From: Caldibacillus thermoamylovorans
GTDB lineage: Bacteria; Bacillota; Bacilli; Bacillales; Caldibacillaceae
Length of the DNA: 64,000 nucleotides
NCBI RefSeq assembly: GCF_000751775.1
Contig: NZ_CCRF01000083.1
Span: 19,365-83,364, forward strand
Reading direction: 5' to 3'
Under the pieces are notes generated by a model that did not search any database, had not been told where the DNA came from, and worked only from the letters and a program-made list of their open reading frames with translations. Positions 1 through 10,576 of the stretch are shown piece after piece. The position numbers were made by a program, and so were the translations under genes. The stretch's first letter is position 1, and each line of letters opens with the position of its first letter.

Positions 1-622
<622 letters not shown>

Positions 623-1645
623 TTACCCTTTTAATATCTCATTTGTTACGGCTTCATCGGTAATTAAAACCGTATTTTTCGGGGCGATTTTCATGTACGC
701 CTTGATTGCCTTTGCCTTGGAAGCTCCACCGGCAACAGCAAATATATGAGGGATGTTTTTTAAATCTTCCAGCTGCAAGCCGACTGTTTGCACTTTATGG
801 ACAATGCGCCCATTTTCATCAAAGTAATATCCAAATGCTTCGGCAACAGCTTTTTCCTGAACAAGCTTTTGCATATCTTCTTCCGATGTCATCCGTCTTC
901 TTGCCATTGTCATTGCATCACCAATCCCGTGAATAACAATATCTGCTGATTTGATCTTCATTAGTACTTCTCGAATGGATGACTCTTGGATGAAGGTTTC
1001 ATAAAACTCTTTCGTGACTTGATCAGGGGAATAGAGAACCATATAGTTTCCGCCGGCTTTATTTGCCATCTTTTGACAAATTGTATTTGCCTGATCTTTT
1101 ATATCTGCCCCGATTCCACCTCGAGCAGGGACAAACAGCAAGTTCTCTTTATTTAATTTTTCAGTAAATGCCTCAGCAACAGCATTCATTGTAGATCCGC
1201 CGGTCACACTAATAACTTGACCTTCATTAATGACTTCCTTAAGTCTGCTTACACATGCACGCCCCAATTCTGACTTAACCCAGTCCGATTCATCGGCGTT
1301 ACCGGAAACGACATTACATGATTGAAGATTTAGTGCAGCTGCCAACTGTTTTTCTAATTCCGGCGCACTTGAAAATTCCTTCATAATTGGTTCAAGTTGG
1401 TCCAAAATTATTTTTCCCTCTTCTGTTAATCTCATACCGGACGTTGAAATTGCAATTAAATCTTGATCTTTAAGAAAATCTGTTTCACTGCGTAATACCC
1501 GTTCAGTTATTTGTAAACTTTGGGATAAACTGCGTCTGCCAACCGGCTGCATAATTTCTATGTAACGAAGAATTCGATATCTTTTCTGCATGATTTCAAC
1601 TAAATCCGGTATTAGTCTTTTTTGTACATTAATAATCGACTTCAT
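623..1645 (-). CDS. cggR: Central glycolytic genes regulator CggR
   Basis: Transcriptional repressor of the gapA operon whose DNA binding is released by fructose-1,6-bisphosphate. The 340-residue length equals B. subtilis CggR. Residues about 1-90 form a winged-helix DNA-binding domain (SQSLQITERVLRSETDFL region). The rest is the SorC-type sugar-binding domain with the phosphate-loop-like segment SVTGGSTMNAV. The ATG at 1645 is preceded by GAGGAG. It is first in an operon with gapA, and an operator-like tandem repeat lies in its 5' untranslated region (1681-1716), so autoregulation is likely. Confidence 0.96.
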   Translation of the reverse strand: MKSIINVQKRLIPDLVEIMQKRYRILRYIEIMQPVGRRSLSQSLQITERVLRSETDFLKDQDLIAISTSGMRLTEEGKIILDQLEPIMKEFSSAPELEKQLAAALNLQSCNVVSGNADESDWVKSELGRACVSRLKEVINEGQVISVTGGSTMNAVAEAFTEKLNKENLLFVPARGGIGADIKDQANTICQKMANKAGGNYMVLYSPDQVTKEFYETFIQESSIREVLMKIKSADIVIHGIGDAMTMARRRMTSEEDMQKLVQEKAVAEAFGYYFDENGRIVHKVQTVGLQLEDLKNIPHIFAVAGGASKAKAIKAYMKIAPKNTVLITDEAVTNEILKG

Positions 1646-1680
1646 TCTATGTTCTCCTCACAAATAACAGGAATAGGTGG

Positions 1681-1716
1681 ACTTATTGAAACCCTGCTAT
1701 CGTTAATAATGTCCCA
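1681..1716 (-). promoter_or_regulatory. Putative CggR operator, degenerate
   Basis: Read on the minus strand, TGGGAC-N6-AACG-N4-CAGGGT-N6-AAGT reproduces the spacing of the CggR target known from B. subtilis (CGGGAC-N6-TGTC repeated after 4 bp), with several base changes. It lies between the putative promoter and the cggR ribosome site. Assignment rests on architecture and position; binding is not shown. Confidence 0.5.
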
Positions 1717-1830
1717 CTCAAAGCAAAAATAATACTGGGGAAATTCAATATTTTATTGGTCAGTAACCGACCCATAAGGTTATTTTTCGTCCCACAGATA
1801 TCAAAAAAAATCATCTCCGTTACACTTATT

Positions 1831-1859
1831 ATGTTAGCAGAGAATATATGGAAAATCAA
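1831..1859 (-). promoter_or_regulatory. Putative sigma-A promoter of cggR-gapA
   Basis: TTGATT (1859-1854), a 17-bp spacer, and an extended TGC-TAACAT -10 (1836-1831) on the minus strand. The -35 overlaps the 3' end of the upstream glutaredoxin-like gene. The start of transcription would lie upstream of the CggR operator-like repeat, as needed for roadblock repression. Confidence 0.55.
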
Positions 1860-2116
1860 CTATCTTTAACATTTTTATTTTTTTGTAAGCGCATTCTAAT
1901 TACATGTTCATCAATTTGCCCAAATTGAATGACCTCTCCGTCAATTTCTACAACAGGAATATATAAACCGTACTTTTCTTCCAAATCATCATTTTCTTCA
2001 ATATCAACCAATTTGAGGGTGAAATCATACTCATTCTGTAATCGTCTCAAAATTTCAAGCGCATTATCGCATAAATGGCATTCTTTCCTTTTATATAAAA
2101 TAACTTCTTGTCTCAA
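1856..2116 (-). CDS. Glutaredoxin-family thioredoxin-fold protein
   Basis: Small (86 aa) thioredoxin-fold protein of the glutaredoxin-like/DUF836 type, probably a cytosolic thiol-disulfide protein. It has a CxxC motif (KECHLC), a beta-alpha-beta start and a cis-Pro loop (IPVVEIDGE). I place the start at TTG 2116, because AAAGGAGA sits 6 nt upstream; a longer frame starts at ATG 2134, which would include that ribosome site. It lies between rpoN and cggR, a common neighbourhood in Bacillaceae. Physiological partner unknown. Confidence 0.8.
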   Translation of the reverse strand: MRQEVILYKRKECHLCDNALEILRRLQNEYDFTLKLVDIEENDDLEEKYGLYIPVVEIDGEVIQFGQIDEHVIRMRLQKNKNVKDS

Positions 2117-2204
2117 ATTAGTTCTCCTTTCCAATCAGGCCTGTCACAGATTTCTTTTTATCGTTTCGGTTTGGACCATTCAGAATCCGGTTACCGATCC
2201 ATCC

Positions 2205-3527
2205 TTAATTATATCTTTTTCTTTTGATTGAAGAAGGAATCTTCAATTGCTCGCGGTATTTGGTAACTGTTCTTCTCGAAACACGTATCCCCTTTTTTTC
2301 GAGCAGCTTGACAATTTCTTGATCCGAATAGGGTGATTTTTTATTTTCTTGGTCAATCATATCGCGAATTTCATTTTTCACCTGTTCGGTTGATATGGTA
2401 TCATTACCGGTTGCTGTTTTTGCTCCGGTTGTAAACAGTTTTCGCAGGGGAATCGTTCCAATTGGTGTACGGGCATATTTGTTTTTTGCAATTCGAGATA
2501 TGGTTGATTCATGAACGCCGATTTTTTCTGCAACATTATTCATGGTCATCGGTTTTAATTCTTTCTTACTCCCCAATAGGTAAGGTTCTTGCATCTCTAT
2601 AATTGCACGCATCATGTTGATCATTGTTGTTTTTCTTTGTTCGATACTTTGTTTCAACCATTGGATCTGTTGATATTTTTCTTTCACATAAGATTTTACC
2701 ATTGGTTCAGGTTGTTGCATCAATTCATGATAGTAACCTTCATTTATGTTTATATGAAAATAGGAATCTTCTGCTACATGAATATGCCAAATATCTTCCT
2801 TTTTTTCAATGATTATATCCGGTATCACATATTCGGTTCGCTCATTAGATATTAGTGCGCCCGGTCGAGGTTCCAATGTTTGAACGAGATCAAAAAGTCG
2901 TTGAATTTCATTTAATGAGATGTTTAATTCTTTTTTAATTTTTTTCCACTTTTTATAAGCAAAATCGTCGAAATAATGTTCCACGATTTCTATAAGCCGT
3001 GGGTCTGCGTTTTCATTCCGCCTTAGCTGCAATATAATACATTCTTGTAAATTCCTTGCCCCGATACCCGCCGGTTCAAGACTTTGGATTATATTAAGGG
3101 CTTTTTCACCTATTTCCCTCGGTAAATTTAAAATCCGGCTGGCTTCATCTATATCAATTTCTAAATAACCATTGTCATTTAAATTGTTGATTAAAAATGT
3201 GACATAGTTTTTTTCTGCTGAAGAAAGATTTTTTGTCAATAATTGATCTTGTAAATAATTTGACAGGTTGGGCAAATGGTCGGGGATAAAAGCTTCAAAA
3301 TTGCCTGCGCTTGCTGATTGTTTTTTTCTTTTTTTCAAGGATTTTTGACTAAAAGTGGAATAATAATTCATTTCGACTTCCAGCAGCGGATTTTCTGTCG
3401 CTATTTGTTCAACAAAACCGGCTAATTCCATGGAAGTATATTGGAGTAACGAAATCGCCTGGACAAGTTCCTGTGACATATTTAATTTTAATGCTTGTTG
3501 TTGGAACATTCCATATTCGATATTCAT
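2205..3527 (-). CDS. rpoN: RNA polymerase sigma-54 factor (SigL)
   Basis: Sigma-54, which directs RNA polymerase to -24/-12 promoters and needs an AAA+ activator to melt DNA. The N-terminal activator-interacting region I is rich in Gln/Leu (FQQQALKLNMSQELVQAISLLQ). A core-binding domain follows, then an HTH (NVAEKIGVHESTISRIAKNKY), and the signature RpoN box VSRRTVTKYRE is at the C-terminus. Length 440 aa, near the 436 of B. subtilis SigL. Two in-phase ATGs exist (3533 and 3527); 3527 has better spacing to GGGAG. No bacterial enhancer-binding protein is encoded in this window, so its regulon lies elsewhere. Confidence 0.95.
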   Translation of the reverse strand: MNIEYGMFQQQALKLNMSQELVQAISLLQYTSMELAGFVEQIATENPLLEVEMNYYSTFSQKSLKKRKKQSASAGNFEAFIPDHLPNLSNYLQDQLLTKNLSSAEKNYVTFLINNLNDNGYLEIDIDEASRILNLPREIGEKALNIIQSLEPAGIGARNLQECIILQLRRNENADPRLIEIVEHYFDDFAYKKWKKIKKELNISLNEIQRLFDLVQTLEPRPGALISNERTEYVIPDIIIEKKEDIWHIHVAEDSYFHININEGYYHELMQQPEPMVKSYVKEKYQQIQWLKQSIEQRKTTMINMMRAIIEMQEPYLLGSKKELKPMTMNNVAEKIGVHESTISRIAKNKYARTPIGTIPLRKLFTTGAKTATGNDTISTEQVKNEIRDMIDQENKKSPYSDQEIVKLLEKKGIRVSRRTVTKYREQLKIPSSIKRKRYN

Positions 3528-3548
3528 ATACATCTCTCCCTTATTCTC

Positions 3549-3577
3549 ATTGTAAGGGTTTTCTTCAAAATTGAAAA
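3549..3577 (-). promoter_or_regulatory. Putative promoter of rpoN
   Basis: On the minus strand, TTTTCA (3577-3572), 17 bp, TACAAT (3554-3549), about 20 bp before the rpoN start. The -35 is weak. The rest of 3580-3680 shows nothing recognisable. Confidence 0.35.
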
Positions 3578-3689
3578 CAAAAATCGACCAATTTAAGAAA
3601 ATTATTTATTTCCAACTTTACTAAGGTAGCCCAATTGCGGCGTGCATGCATACAGGCGAAAAACGAAACGGCCAGTAACATTTTCCCTC

Positions 3690-3718
3690 TTGATTAATTA
3701 TTGCATTTGAATTATAAT
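3690..3718 (+). promoter_or_regulatory. Promoter of tRNA-Arg
   Basis: TTGATT at 3690-3695, exactly 17 bp, and a perfect TATAAT at 3713-3718, placed 28 bp before the mature tRNA start. This is a strong sigma-A-type promoter for the tRNA alone. Confidence 0.75.
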
Positions 3719-3745
3719 AGATTTTGTTCGTCAGTAATACAGTTT

Positions 3746-3817
3746 GCCCTCGTGGTGTAACGGATAGCACGCAAGATTCCGGTTCTTGAAATGTGGGTTC
3801 GATTCCTGCCGAGGGCG
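3746..3817 (+). tRNA. tRNA-Arg (anticodon CCG)
   Basis: A full cloverleaf folds: 7-bp acceptor GCCCTCG/CGAGGGC, 4-bp D stem GTGT/GCAC, anticodon stem CAAGA/TCTTG with loop TTCCGGT (anticodon CCG, reading CGG), a short variable loop, and a T arm GTGGG/CCTGC closing loop TTCGATT. The discriminator base is G. CCA is not encoded. It is flanked by its own promoter and terminator, so it is a single-gene unit. Confidence 0.95.
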
Positions 3818-3829
3818 TTCAAACACTGA

Positions 3830-3866
3830 ATACCATTACGTTTATAAGACGTAGTGGTATTTTTTT
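3830..3866 (+). terminator. Rho-independent terminator after tRNA-Arg
   Basis: An 11-bp stem (3830-3840 with 3850-3860) closes a 9-nt loop and is followed by seven T. On the other strand it could also serve the converging hicB-like gene, though the T run favours the plus direction. Confidence 0.9.
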
Positions 3867-3901
3867 ATACTTAATATAAGTGAGAAAACTTTTTAAAAGT
3901 A

Positions 3902-4189
3902 CTACGAATTATAAGTAGCATTGCGGAATGGCGGCATCCATACCTCAACAAGAACAACAACTTGATTCGATTCTGTTTTTATATCTGTTGCTTTTGAAGG
4001 TGCGGGGATCGATACATTATTTTCCGCCATACCGTATAAATGAAGCGCCATTGCTTCTTTTGCCATAGCTAACGCTTCTTCATTCGTGCCACCAAAAGTT
4101 AAGCAACCAGGTAAGTCCGGAAACTCTACTGAAATTCCATCTTCCGCATAATCAAAAATTGCAGGATAAATATATCGGTTTTTTTCCAT
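3902..4189 (-). CDS. HicB-family antitoxin-like protein (orphan)
   Basis: A 95-aa protein with the HicB/UPF0150 partial RNase H fold: YPAIFDYAEDGISVEFPDLPGC near the start, then the helix EEALAMAKEAMALHL. In the family such proteins neutralise HicA mRNA interferases and often also bind DNA. Start chosen at ATG 4189, which follows GGGGGAAG; the frame is open to 4222. No HicA-like gene (about 60 aa with a GSH motif) is seen on either side, so it may be a solitary regulator or a remnant. It lies next to the tRNA gene, a usual landing site for mobile DNA. Confidence 0.8.
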   Translation of the reverse strand: MEKNRYIYPAIFDYAEDGISVEFPDLPGCLTFGGTNEEALAMAKEAMALHLYGMAENNVSIPAPSKATDIKTESNQVVVLVEVWMPPFRNATYNS

Positions 4190-4318
4190 ATTTCTTCCCC
4201 CAATTAAGAGAATTTTATTCAAGTTCTGCTTGTTTTAATATGTTCTTTTAGGTTTAAAATGACATATACTTGGTAATATTTGAAGGAGAAATCAATTCTA
4301 TTTCTTCGTAGCCTTATG

Positions 4319-4335
4319 TTTGACCTTTATTGACC
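4319..4335 (+). promoter_or_regulatory. CtsR operator at the clpP promoter
   Basis: TTTGACC-TTT-ATTGACC is the reverse complement of the CtsR heptad direct repeat (GGTCAAA-N3-GGTCAAA type). The second heptad doubles as the -35 TTGACC (4330-4335), followed after 18 bp by TATATT (4354-4359). CtsR binding would therefore block polymerase directly, the known mode of class III heat-shock control of clpP. Confidence 0.9.
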
Positions 4336-4416
4336 TTTGTTGTAGAATGTACATATATTAGATTGAAAACCTTTGGCAATTAGTAAAAGGGAATTTCAAT
4401 TAAAGGAGGATAAAAA

Positions 4417-5010
4417 ATGAATTTAATTCCTACAGTTATTGAACAAACAAGTCGTGGGGAACGTGCATATGATATTTATTCCCGACTTTTGAAAGACCGG
4501 ATTATTATTCTCGGCGGGCAAATTGATGATGTCTCGGCCAACTCGATTGTTGCCCAGTTATTATTCTTGGATGCCGAAAACCCAGAGAAAGATATTTCCC
4601 TTTATATTAACAGTCCCGGTGGAAGTGTAACAGCAGGTATGGCTATTTATGATACGATGAATTTTGTTAAAGCAGATGTCCAAACCATTTGTATCGGAAT
4701 GGCCGCATCTATGGGTGCATTCCTGCTTTCTTCAGGTGCAAAAGGGAAACGTTATGCTCTACCAAACGCAGAAGTCATGATTCACCAACCACTGGGCGGT
4801 GCTCAAGGTCAAGCAACAGAAATTGAAATTGCAGCAAGACATATTTTATATACTCGTGATAAATTAAATAAAATCTTGGCTGAAAATACCGGTCAACCCT
4901 TGGAAGTCATTGAAAGGGATACAGACCGCGATAACTTTATGTCTGCAGAAAGAGCAAAAGAATATGGATTGATTGACCACATCATCAGTCGAAATACAAT
5001 TGGAAAATAG
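4417..5010 (+). CDS. clpP: ATP-dependent Clp protease proteolytic subunit ClpP
   Basis: Serine peptidase that forms the 14-subunit chamber fed by ClpX, ClpC or ClpE. It is 197 aa, the usual length. The catalytic triad is present: Ser in GMAASMGAF, His in MIHQPLGG and Asp in RDTDRDNF. The ATG at 4417 has a strong AAAGGAGG site. Single-gene unit: CtsR box plus promoter upstream, terminator immediately downstream, converging with crh. Confidence 0.98.
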   Translation: MNLIPTVIEQTSRGERAYDIYSRLLKDRIIILGGQIDDVSANSIVAQLLFLDAENPEKDISLYINSPGGSVTAGMAIYDTMNFVKADVQTICIGMAASMGAFLLSSGAKGKRYALPNAEVMIHQPLGGAQGQATEIEIAARHILYTRDKLNKILAENTGQPLEVIERDTDRDNFMSAERAKEYGLIDHIISRNTIGK

Positions 5011-5013
5011 TCA

Positions 5014-5042
5014 AAAAACCGGGTAATGCGCCCGGTTTTTTT
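5014..5042 (+). terminator. Terminator after clpP
   Basis: ACCGGG (5018-5023), 7-nt loop, CCCGGT (5031-5036), flanked by A and T runs, so it can act in both directions. Confidence 0.9.
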
Positions 5043-5146
5043 CTGGATGACGAAAAAAGCTGTCATAACCGTAACCGCTTCATTCATTTTAAAAAGACAG
5101 GCGGGTATTTGACAGCCTTCTCTTTTTGCTTTATCAAAAAAACAAA

Positions 5147-5407
5147 TTAATTATTTTCATCTTCCACAAATTTCGTTAATACTTCCAACGCTTCTGCCTC
5201 ATCACTACCATCGGCAATTATTTTAATTGTTTTCCCGGAACCTATCGCTAAACTCATAATCCCCATAATACTTTTGGCATTGACTGTTCGACTTTCACTT
5301 TCAATTGAAATATCAGATGAAAACCGATTCGCCTCCTGGACAAATAATGCTGCCGGTCGAGCTTGCAGGCCGGATTTTAATTTTACTTTCACATTTTTTT
5401 CTAACAT
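5147..5407 (-). CDS. crh: Catabolite repression HPr-like protein Crh
   Basis: Small regulatory protein (86 aa) that, when phosphorylated on Ser46 by HPr kinase, acts as a corepressor of CcpA. It is told apart from the phosphotransferase HPr by Gln in place of the active His15 (GLQARPAA), so it cannot carry sugar phosphate, while the Ser46 site is kept (AKSIMGIMSL). The ATG at 5407 follows GGAGGAAAGG. It is last in the yvcI-rapZ-yvcK-whiA-crh group, as in B. subtilis; its kinase hprK is also in this window. Confidence 0.96.
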   Translation of the reverse strand: MLEKNVKVKLKSGLQARPAALFVQEANRFSSDISIESESRTVNAKSIMGIMSLAIGSGKTIKIIADGSDEAEALEVLTKFVEDENN

Positions 5408-5551
5408 AATCCTTTCCTCCTTGATAAATGTATATATCTATGAATCTTTTAATTTTCCGGATAAAGGGGAACTTCAATCTAAGGGGGAAACAATATCCCC
5501 CCACCGATTATTCGTATAAAGAAAAACTTGAGCGCCCGATCCTTTAAAAAA

Positions 5552-6499
5552 TTATTTAAAGTGAACGGTTTGACCCGCTCGTAGCTTTTCTGCAATTTCG
5601 TCAATTTTTCTTAACCGGTGATTAATCCCCGACTTACTAATTCCTCCTGATACCATTTCACCCAATTCTTTCAACGTCACATCTTGGTATTCAATTCTTA
5701 ATTTTGCGATTTCCCTCAGCTTTTCCGGTAGCGAATCCAGTCCAATCGTTTGATCAATAAATTTAATATTTTCCACTTGTCTGATAGCAGCTCCAATCGT
5801 TTTGTTCAAATTTGCGGTTTCACAGTTTACCAAGCGATTCACTGAGTTTCTCATATCCCGGACTATGCGGACATCCTCAAATCTTAACAACGCATTGTGT
5901 GCACCAATAATGCCCAGAAAATCGGAAATTTTTTCAGCTTCCTTCAAGTAAGTAATCCAACCCTTTTTCCGCTCCAAAGTTTTGCTGTTTAATGAAAAAG
6001 AGTTGAGAAGCTCACACAACGCCTCACTATGATCCTTATATAATGTAAAAATCTCTAAATGATATGAAGAGGTTTCGGGATTATTAATTGAACCACCTGC
6101 TAAAAAAGCACCTCTTAAATAAGCCCTTTTGCAACTTTTCTTTTGAATCAGTTCGGGGGCTATTTGATGATGAAATTCAAATCCTTCATCAATAATAGAA
6201 AGGTCTTTTAAAATTTCCTTGACCTGGTCAATTAACCGAACAATATAGACGTTGTTTTTTTTCAACCTCATTTTTTTCCTGACAAATAATTCCACATCCA
6301 CCTGGTAGTGTTTTTTTAAAAGCGAGTAGATCCGGCGCGCAATGGCTGCATTTTCTGTTTGGATATCGACAACAAGTCGTTGATTCGTAAAAGAAACGGC
6401 ACCGTTCATACGAATTAATGCAGATAGTTCCGATTTGCTGCAGGTGTCGTCGATCGGTAAATTGGTTAATTCTTTTTTTACATCTGAGGCAAAAGACAA
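5552..6499 (-). CDS. whiA: DNA-binding protein WhiA
   Basis: WhiA combines a LAGLIDADG-like N-terminal fold without nuclease activity and a C-terminal helix-turn-helix ([20 protein letters not shown]). In Bacillus it influences cell division and chromosome segregation rather than sporulation regulons. I place the start at TTG 6499, since GGAGG sits just upstream inside the longer frame that begins at ATG 6514; this gives 315 aa starting (M)[10 protein letters not shown], like the B. subtilis protein. It is 29 bp after yvcK and 144 bp before crh. Confidence 0.93.
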   Translation of the reverse strand: MSFASDVKKELTNLPIDDTCSKSELSALIRMNGAVSFTNQRLVVDIQTENAAIARRIYSLLKKHYQVDVELFVRKKMRLKKNNVYIVRLIDQVKEILKDLSIIDEGFEFHHQIAPELIQKKSCKRAYLRGAFLAGGSINNPETSSYHLEIFTLYKDHSEALCELLNSFSLNSKTLERKKGWITYLKEAEKISDFLGIIGAHNALLRFEDVRIVRDMRNSVNRLVNCETANLNKTIGAAIRQVENIKFIDQTIGLDSLPEKLREIAKLRIEYQDVTLKELGEMVSGGISKSGINHRLRKIDEIAEKLRAGQTVHFK

Positions 6500-6528
6500 T
6501 CCCCTAACCTCCATTCATACATCTAATA

Positions 6529-7509
6529 CTACGATTGAAAGCGGTTTTTTGTTTCATTTTCTAAGATATTAAATATTAATTGCGATAAAGTTTTTGTATC
6601 ATGTCGCAAAAAGCCGTCGGTTAAGGTTGCAATCGAATCGGCAATAATTTCGATTCCAAGTTTCTCTAAATTATCATAATCAATCTTTACCGGATCTGCG
6701 TATTCACCTTTATATCGCAATTTTACCGAATCTGGAATGTAGCCGTTATTAACGATGATTTTTTGGATGGAGTATGGTTCAGTATGATCATAAATTGCTT
6801 TCACATGATCACTTGCAGAAAAACCGCCTGTTTCACCTTTTTGTGTCATTAAATTACATATATACACCTTTTTCGCCTTTGCCTTGGCGAGCTCATTCCC
6901 AATTTCAGGGACAATTAGGTTAGGCAAGATGCTTGTATAAAGCGAACCGGGTCCGATTACAATAAGATCCGCTTCTCGAATGGCATATAATGTTTCGGGT
7001 AACGGATGAATATGGTCAGGGGTTAAAAATACCCGCTTAATTCTTTTGCCGTATAGCGGTATTTTTGATTCTCCATGAATAATCACCCCATCCTCCATTT
7101 CGGCGTGAAGGACAACACTTTGGTTTGCTGATGGCAATACTCTGCCCTTCACATTGAGTACCCTGCTTAATTCATGAACAGCATGTGCAAAATTTCCGGT
7201 AATGTTCGTCATCGCTGCCAACATTAAGTTACCTAATGAATGACCGGACAAATCACTATTCGTCTCAAAACGATGTTGAAATAACTCCTCGATTAACGGC
7301 TCAACTTCTGAAAGTGCTGCGAGAACATTTCTAATATCTCCCGGAGGCGGTATTCGGAAATCTTCACGTAAACGTCCGGAGCTGCCGCCATCATCAGCAA
7401 CTGTAACAATAGCCGTAATGTCCACCGGAAATCTTTTCATACCACGCAATAATACCGGAAGACCGGTGCCTCCACCGATGATCACAATTCTTGGTTGACT
7501 AATATTCAT
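6529..7509 (-). CDS. yvcK: Gluconeogenesis/cell-wall factor YvcK (GlmR)
   Basis: UDP-GlcNAc-binding regulator of the CofD-like superfamily; in Bacillus it is needed for growth on gluconeogenic carbon sources by favouring cell-wall precursor synthesis. The nucleotide-binding start [16 protein letters not shown] and the following [13 protein letters not shown] are typical. Start set at ATG 7509 (326 aa), which overlaps the rapZ stop by 11 bp. A longer frame to 7638 lies wholly inside rapZ and is unlikely. Translational coupling with rapZ is expected. Confidence 0.94.
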   Translation of the reverse strand: MNISQPRIVIIGGGTGLPVLLRGMKRFPVDITAIVTVADDGGSSGRLREDFRIPPPGDIRNVLAALSEVEPLIEELFQHRFETNSDLSGHSLGNLMLAAMTNITGNFAHAVHELSRVLNVKGRVLPSANQSVVLHAEMEDGVIIHGESKIPLYGKRIKRVFLTPDHIHPLPETLYAIREADLIVIGPGSLYTSILPNLIVPEIGNELAKAKAKKVYICNLMTQKGETGGFSASDHVKAIYDHTEPYSIQKIIVNNGYIPDSVKLRYKGEYADPVKIDYDNLEKLGIEIIADSIATLTDGFLRHDTKTLSQLIFNILENETKNRFQS

Positions 7510-8407
7510 GTTTCTGAATCCTTTCATTTGCAATTTCTCTATGGGACACTTGTACTTGATAATCTTTTGCCAATTTTTCACCCAAATACTTGGCAATGGC
7601 GACTGATCGATGCTGGCCACCGGTACAACCGATAGCAATTACCAGTTGACTTTTTCCTTCTCGTTTATACAACGGTAACATAAAAGATAATAAATCCGAT
7701 ATCTTTTCTAAAAATTTACTTGTATCCGTCCATTTCATTACATATTCATATACATCCTGATCGAGCCCTGTTTTCGGACGTAATTGTTCAATATAAAATG
7801 GATTTGGTAAAAATCGGACATCAAAAACTAAATCTGCGTCGATCGGAATCCCATGTTTAAAACCAAAAGAGATTACATTTACCGTAAATAAATTTTGCCT
7901 GCTGTTGGTAAATTTTTCTGTGATTTTTTCACGCAATTCTTTCGGCTTTAACTCGGATGTGTTTATAATTGTTTGTGCTCTTGCCTTTAACTCTTCCAGT
8001 AATTGTCGCTCATTACGAATCCCGTCTAGCGGCAATCCCGATTTGGCCAATGGGTGAAAACGGCGCGTTTCTTTATACCTTCTTACCAAAGTGGCGTCAT
8101 CGGCATCTAAAAATAATATATGTGGGGTTAGCCATGAGTAATGTTGCAATTCATCCAAAACGTGAATTAATTGTTCAAAAAATTCACGACCGCGTAAGTC
8201 CATAACCAAAGCAACCTTATTCATTTTATTCTTGGATTCTCTCATTAACTCTAAAAATTTCGGCAAAAGACTTGGTGGTAAATTATCGACACAAAAAAAA
8301 CCAAGATCCTCAAAACTTTGAATAGCAACCGTTTTGCCGGCACCACTCATTCCGGTTATAATAACTATTTGCAACTCATTGGAATTTTCCACTGTTCTTA
8401 CCACCAT
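7499..8407 (-). CDS. rapZ: RNase adapter/nucleotide-binding protein RapZ (YvcJ)
   Basis: P-loop protein of the RapZ/YvcJ family. The Walker A GMSGAGKT is near residue 20, and a conserved C-terminal domain with [10 protein letters not shown] follows. In E. coli RapZ controls glmS small RNAs; in B. subtilis YvcJ has GTPase activity and a link to competence. The ATG at 8407 directly abuts AAAAGGA, so a start a few codons later (GTG) is possible; family comparison cannot settle this here. It overlaps yvcK. Confidence 0.93.
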   Translation of the reverse strand: MVVRTVENSNELQIVIITGMSGAGKTVAIQSFEDLGFFCVDNLPPSLLPKFLELMRESKNKMNKVALVMDLRGREFFEQLIHVLDELQHYSWLTPHILFLDADDATLVRRYKETRRFHPLAKSGLPLDGIRNERQLLEELKARAQTIINTSELKPKELREKITEKFTNSRQNLFTVNVISFGFKHGIPIDADLVFDVRFLPNPFYIEQLRPKTGLDQDVYEYVMKWTDTSKFLEKISDLLSFMLPLYKREGKSQLVIAIGCTGGQHRSVAIAKYLGEKLAKDYQVQVSHREIANERIQKHEY

Positions 8408-8493
8408 TCCTTTTAAAATTATTTACAACGTATCGATTGAACGATGAACGGGCACCAGAGTCCCTTTTATAAATTTGGTAAATATTAGATTTA

Positions 8494-8943
8494 TCAATCC
8501 AACTTTTGTGAAATTAGCTGGAAATCTTTTGTGTAATGGAATGTACCAAACTGAACATTTTCCCCAAATAAGGCTTGTTGAATAATCAATCGATCTCCTT
8601 CAGCCATTGGTAATTCATCTACTTTATCGACCGGATGCCATTGCAGCTTTCCTTCCCTTGTTACATTTTTTTGTATGCCGTCACCTTGATTCGTAAAAAA
8701 AGTAAACATCATCCATTCGGTAAACTTATCATCATCTTCTATTAAAAAAGTGTATATACCTTTTATGATGGGATCGCGAATTTGGATTCCCGTCTCCTCC
8801 CCATATTCACGGATGGCTGCTGCTTTTACGGTTTCTTTTGGCTCTACTTTTCCACCCGGTATGGCCCACCAGCCGCGACGAGGTTTTTGCAACAACAAGA
8901 TTTCCCCGTTTTTCATATATATACAATTTGCAACTCTTTGCAT
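8494..8943 (-). CDS. yvcI: Nudix hydrolase YvcI
   Basis: Nudix-fold hydrolase (149 aa) acting on nucleoside diphosphate derivatives. The Nudix box is complete: GGKVEPKETVKAAAIREYGEETG with the REx2EE core. The ATG 8943 is preferred over a GTG three codons earlier, since the protein then begins MQRVANCIY like the B. subtilis homologue; spacing to GGAG is long for the ATG and short for the GTG. First gene of the rapZ-yvcK-whiA-crh group. Confidence 0.9.
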   Translation of the reverse strand: MQRVANCIYMKNGEILLLQKPRRGWWAIPGGKVEPKETVKAAAIREYGEETGIQIRDPIIKGIYTFLIEDDDKFTEWMMFTFFTNQGDGIQKNVTREGKLQWHPVDKVDELPMAEGDRLIIQQALFGENVQFGTFHYTKDFQLISQKLD

Positions 8944-8952
8944 TTCTCTCAC

Positions 8953-9382
8953 TCACTCCAGACCATATAATCAAGTCAACATAATATAGTAATTGCTATT
9001 GGTCGACCGGCTTTTAACACCGTGAATTTGACCATCATGATTATAAAGGTAAAGGTAAATCATTATATTATTACTTAACTAATATTATTATACTATACCT
9101 TATCACATGCAAACAATGAAGTGAATGAATAATCATTACCTGTAGAAATAAGTGATAAAATCTAACATCAGCGGGGTGTCGACTTCCCCTGGTTATTGTA
9201 AACGTACAAAAAAAGTACAGGATATCTCCTGTACCAAAAAAATATATTTAAAAGGGGGTCAATTTCTTCATACCTTTATAATACTCTTTCTTTGTTTCAT
9301 ACGTGTTACAGCAGCGTTAAACGACGATTACTTTTTTTCTTTAAATTGTTAATGAAACAATGAACCCTCTTCAACTTTGATA
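8953..9382. other. Intergenic region between trxB and yvcI
   Basis: About 430 bp without a credible gene. It holds the trxB terminator (9207-9241), a short GC hairpin near 9168-9191 (GGGG/CCCC arms) and an AT-rich tract at 9050-9105 that probably contains the yvcI promoter, though no single good -35/-10 pair stands out. Confidence 0.6.
9207..9241 (-). terminator. Terminator after trxB
   Basis: Perfect 8-bp stem GTACAGGA/TCCTGTAC with a TATC loop (9215-9234), with seven A on one side and eight on the other. On the minus strand, after trxB, it gives a hairpin plus T run. Confidence 0.9.
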
Positions 9383-10357
<975 letters not shown>

Positions 10358-10576
10358 TCAGGTATTGTTATGGACGGTTTAATCGGTTTTCGAATTCGTT
10401 TTATCGATGAGAATCTTTTTTATGGACAGTTTGAACAGATTTTCTGTTCGTTATGCGTTATGTCCCTAAAGCTCAATAGATTGACACCAATTACTACAAA
10501 TTTGCAACAGATTCAAGTGACCCTGTAGTTCTTGATACTACATAAATTTCAAACATTTTACCACTATTATGCTCAA

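Noticed and set aside
5044..5146. Possible long-loop hairpin GCTGTCA/TGACAGC between clpP and crh as the crh terminator
   Set aside because: Loop of about 40 nt and only 7 pairs; too weak to call.
7510..7638. Longer yvcK start within rapZ
   Set aside because: Would add 43 residues unlike the family; ATG 7509 gives the expected N-terminus.
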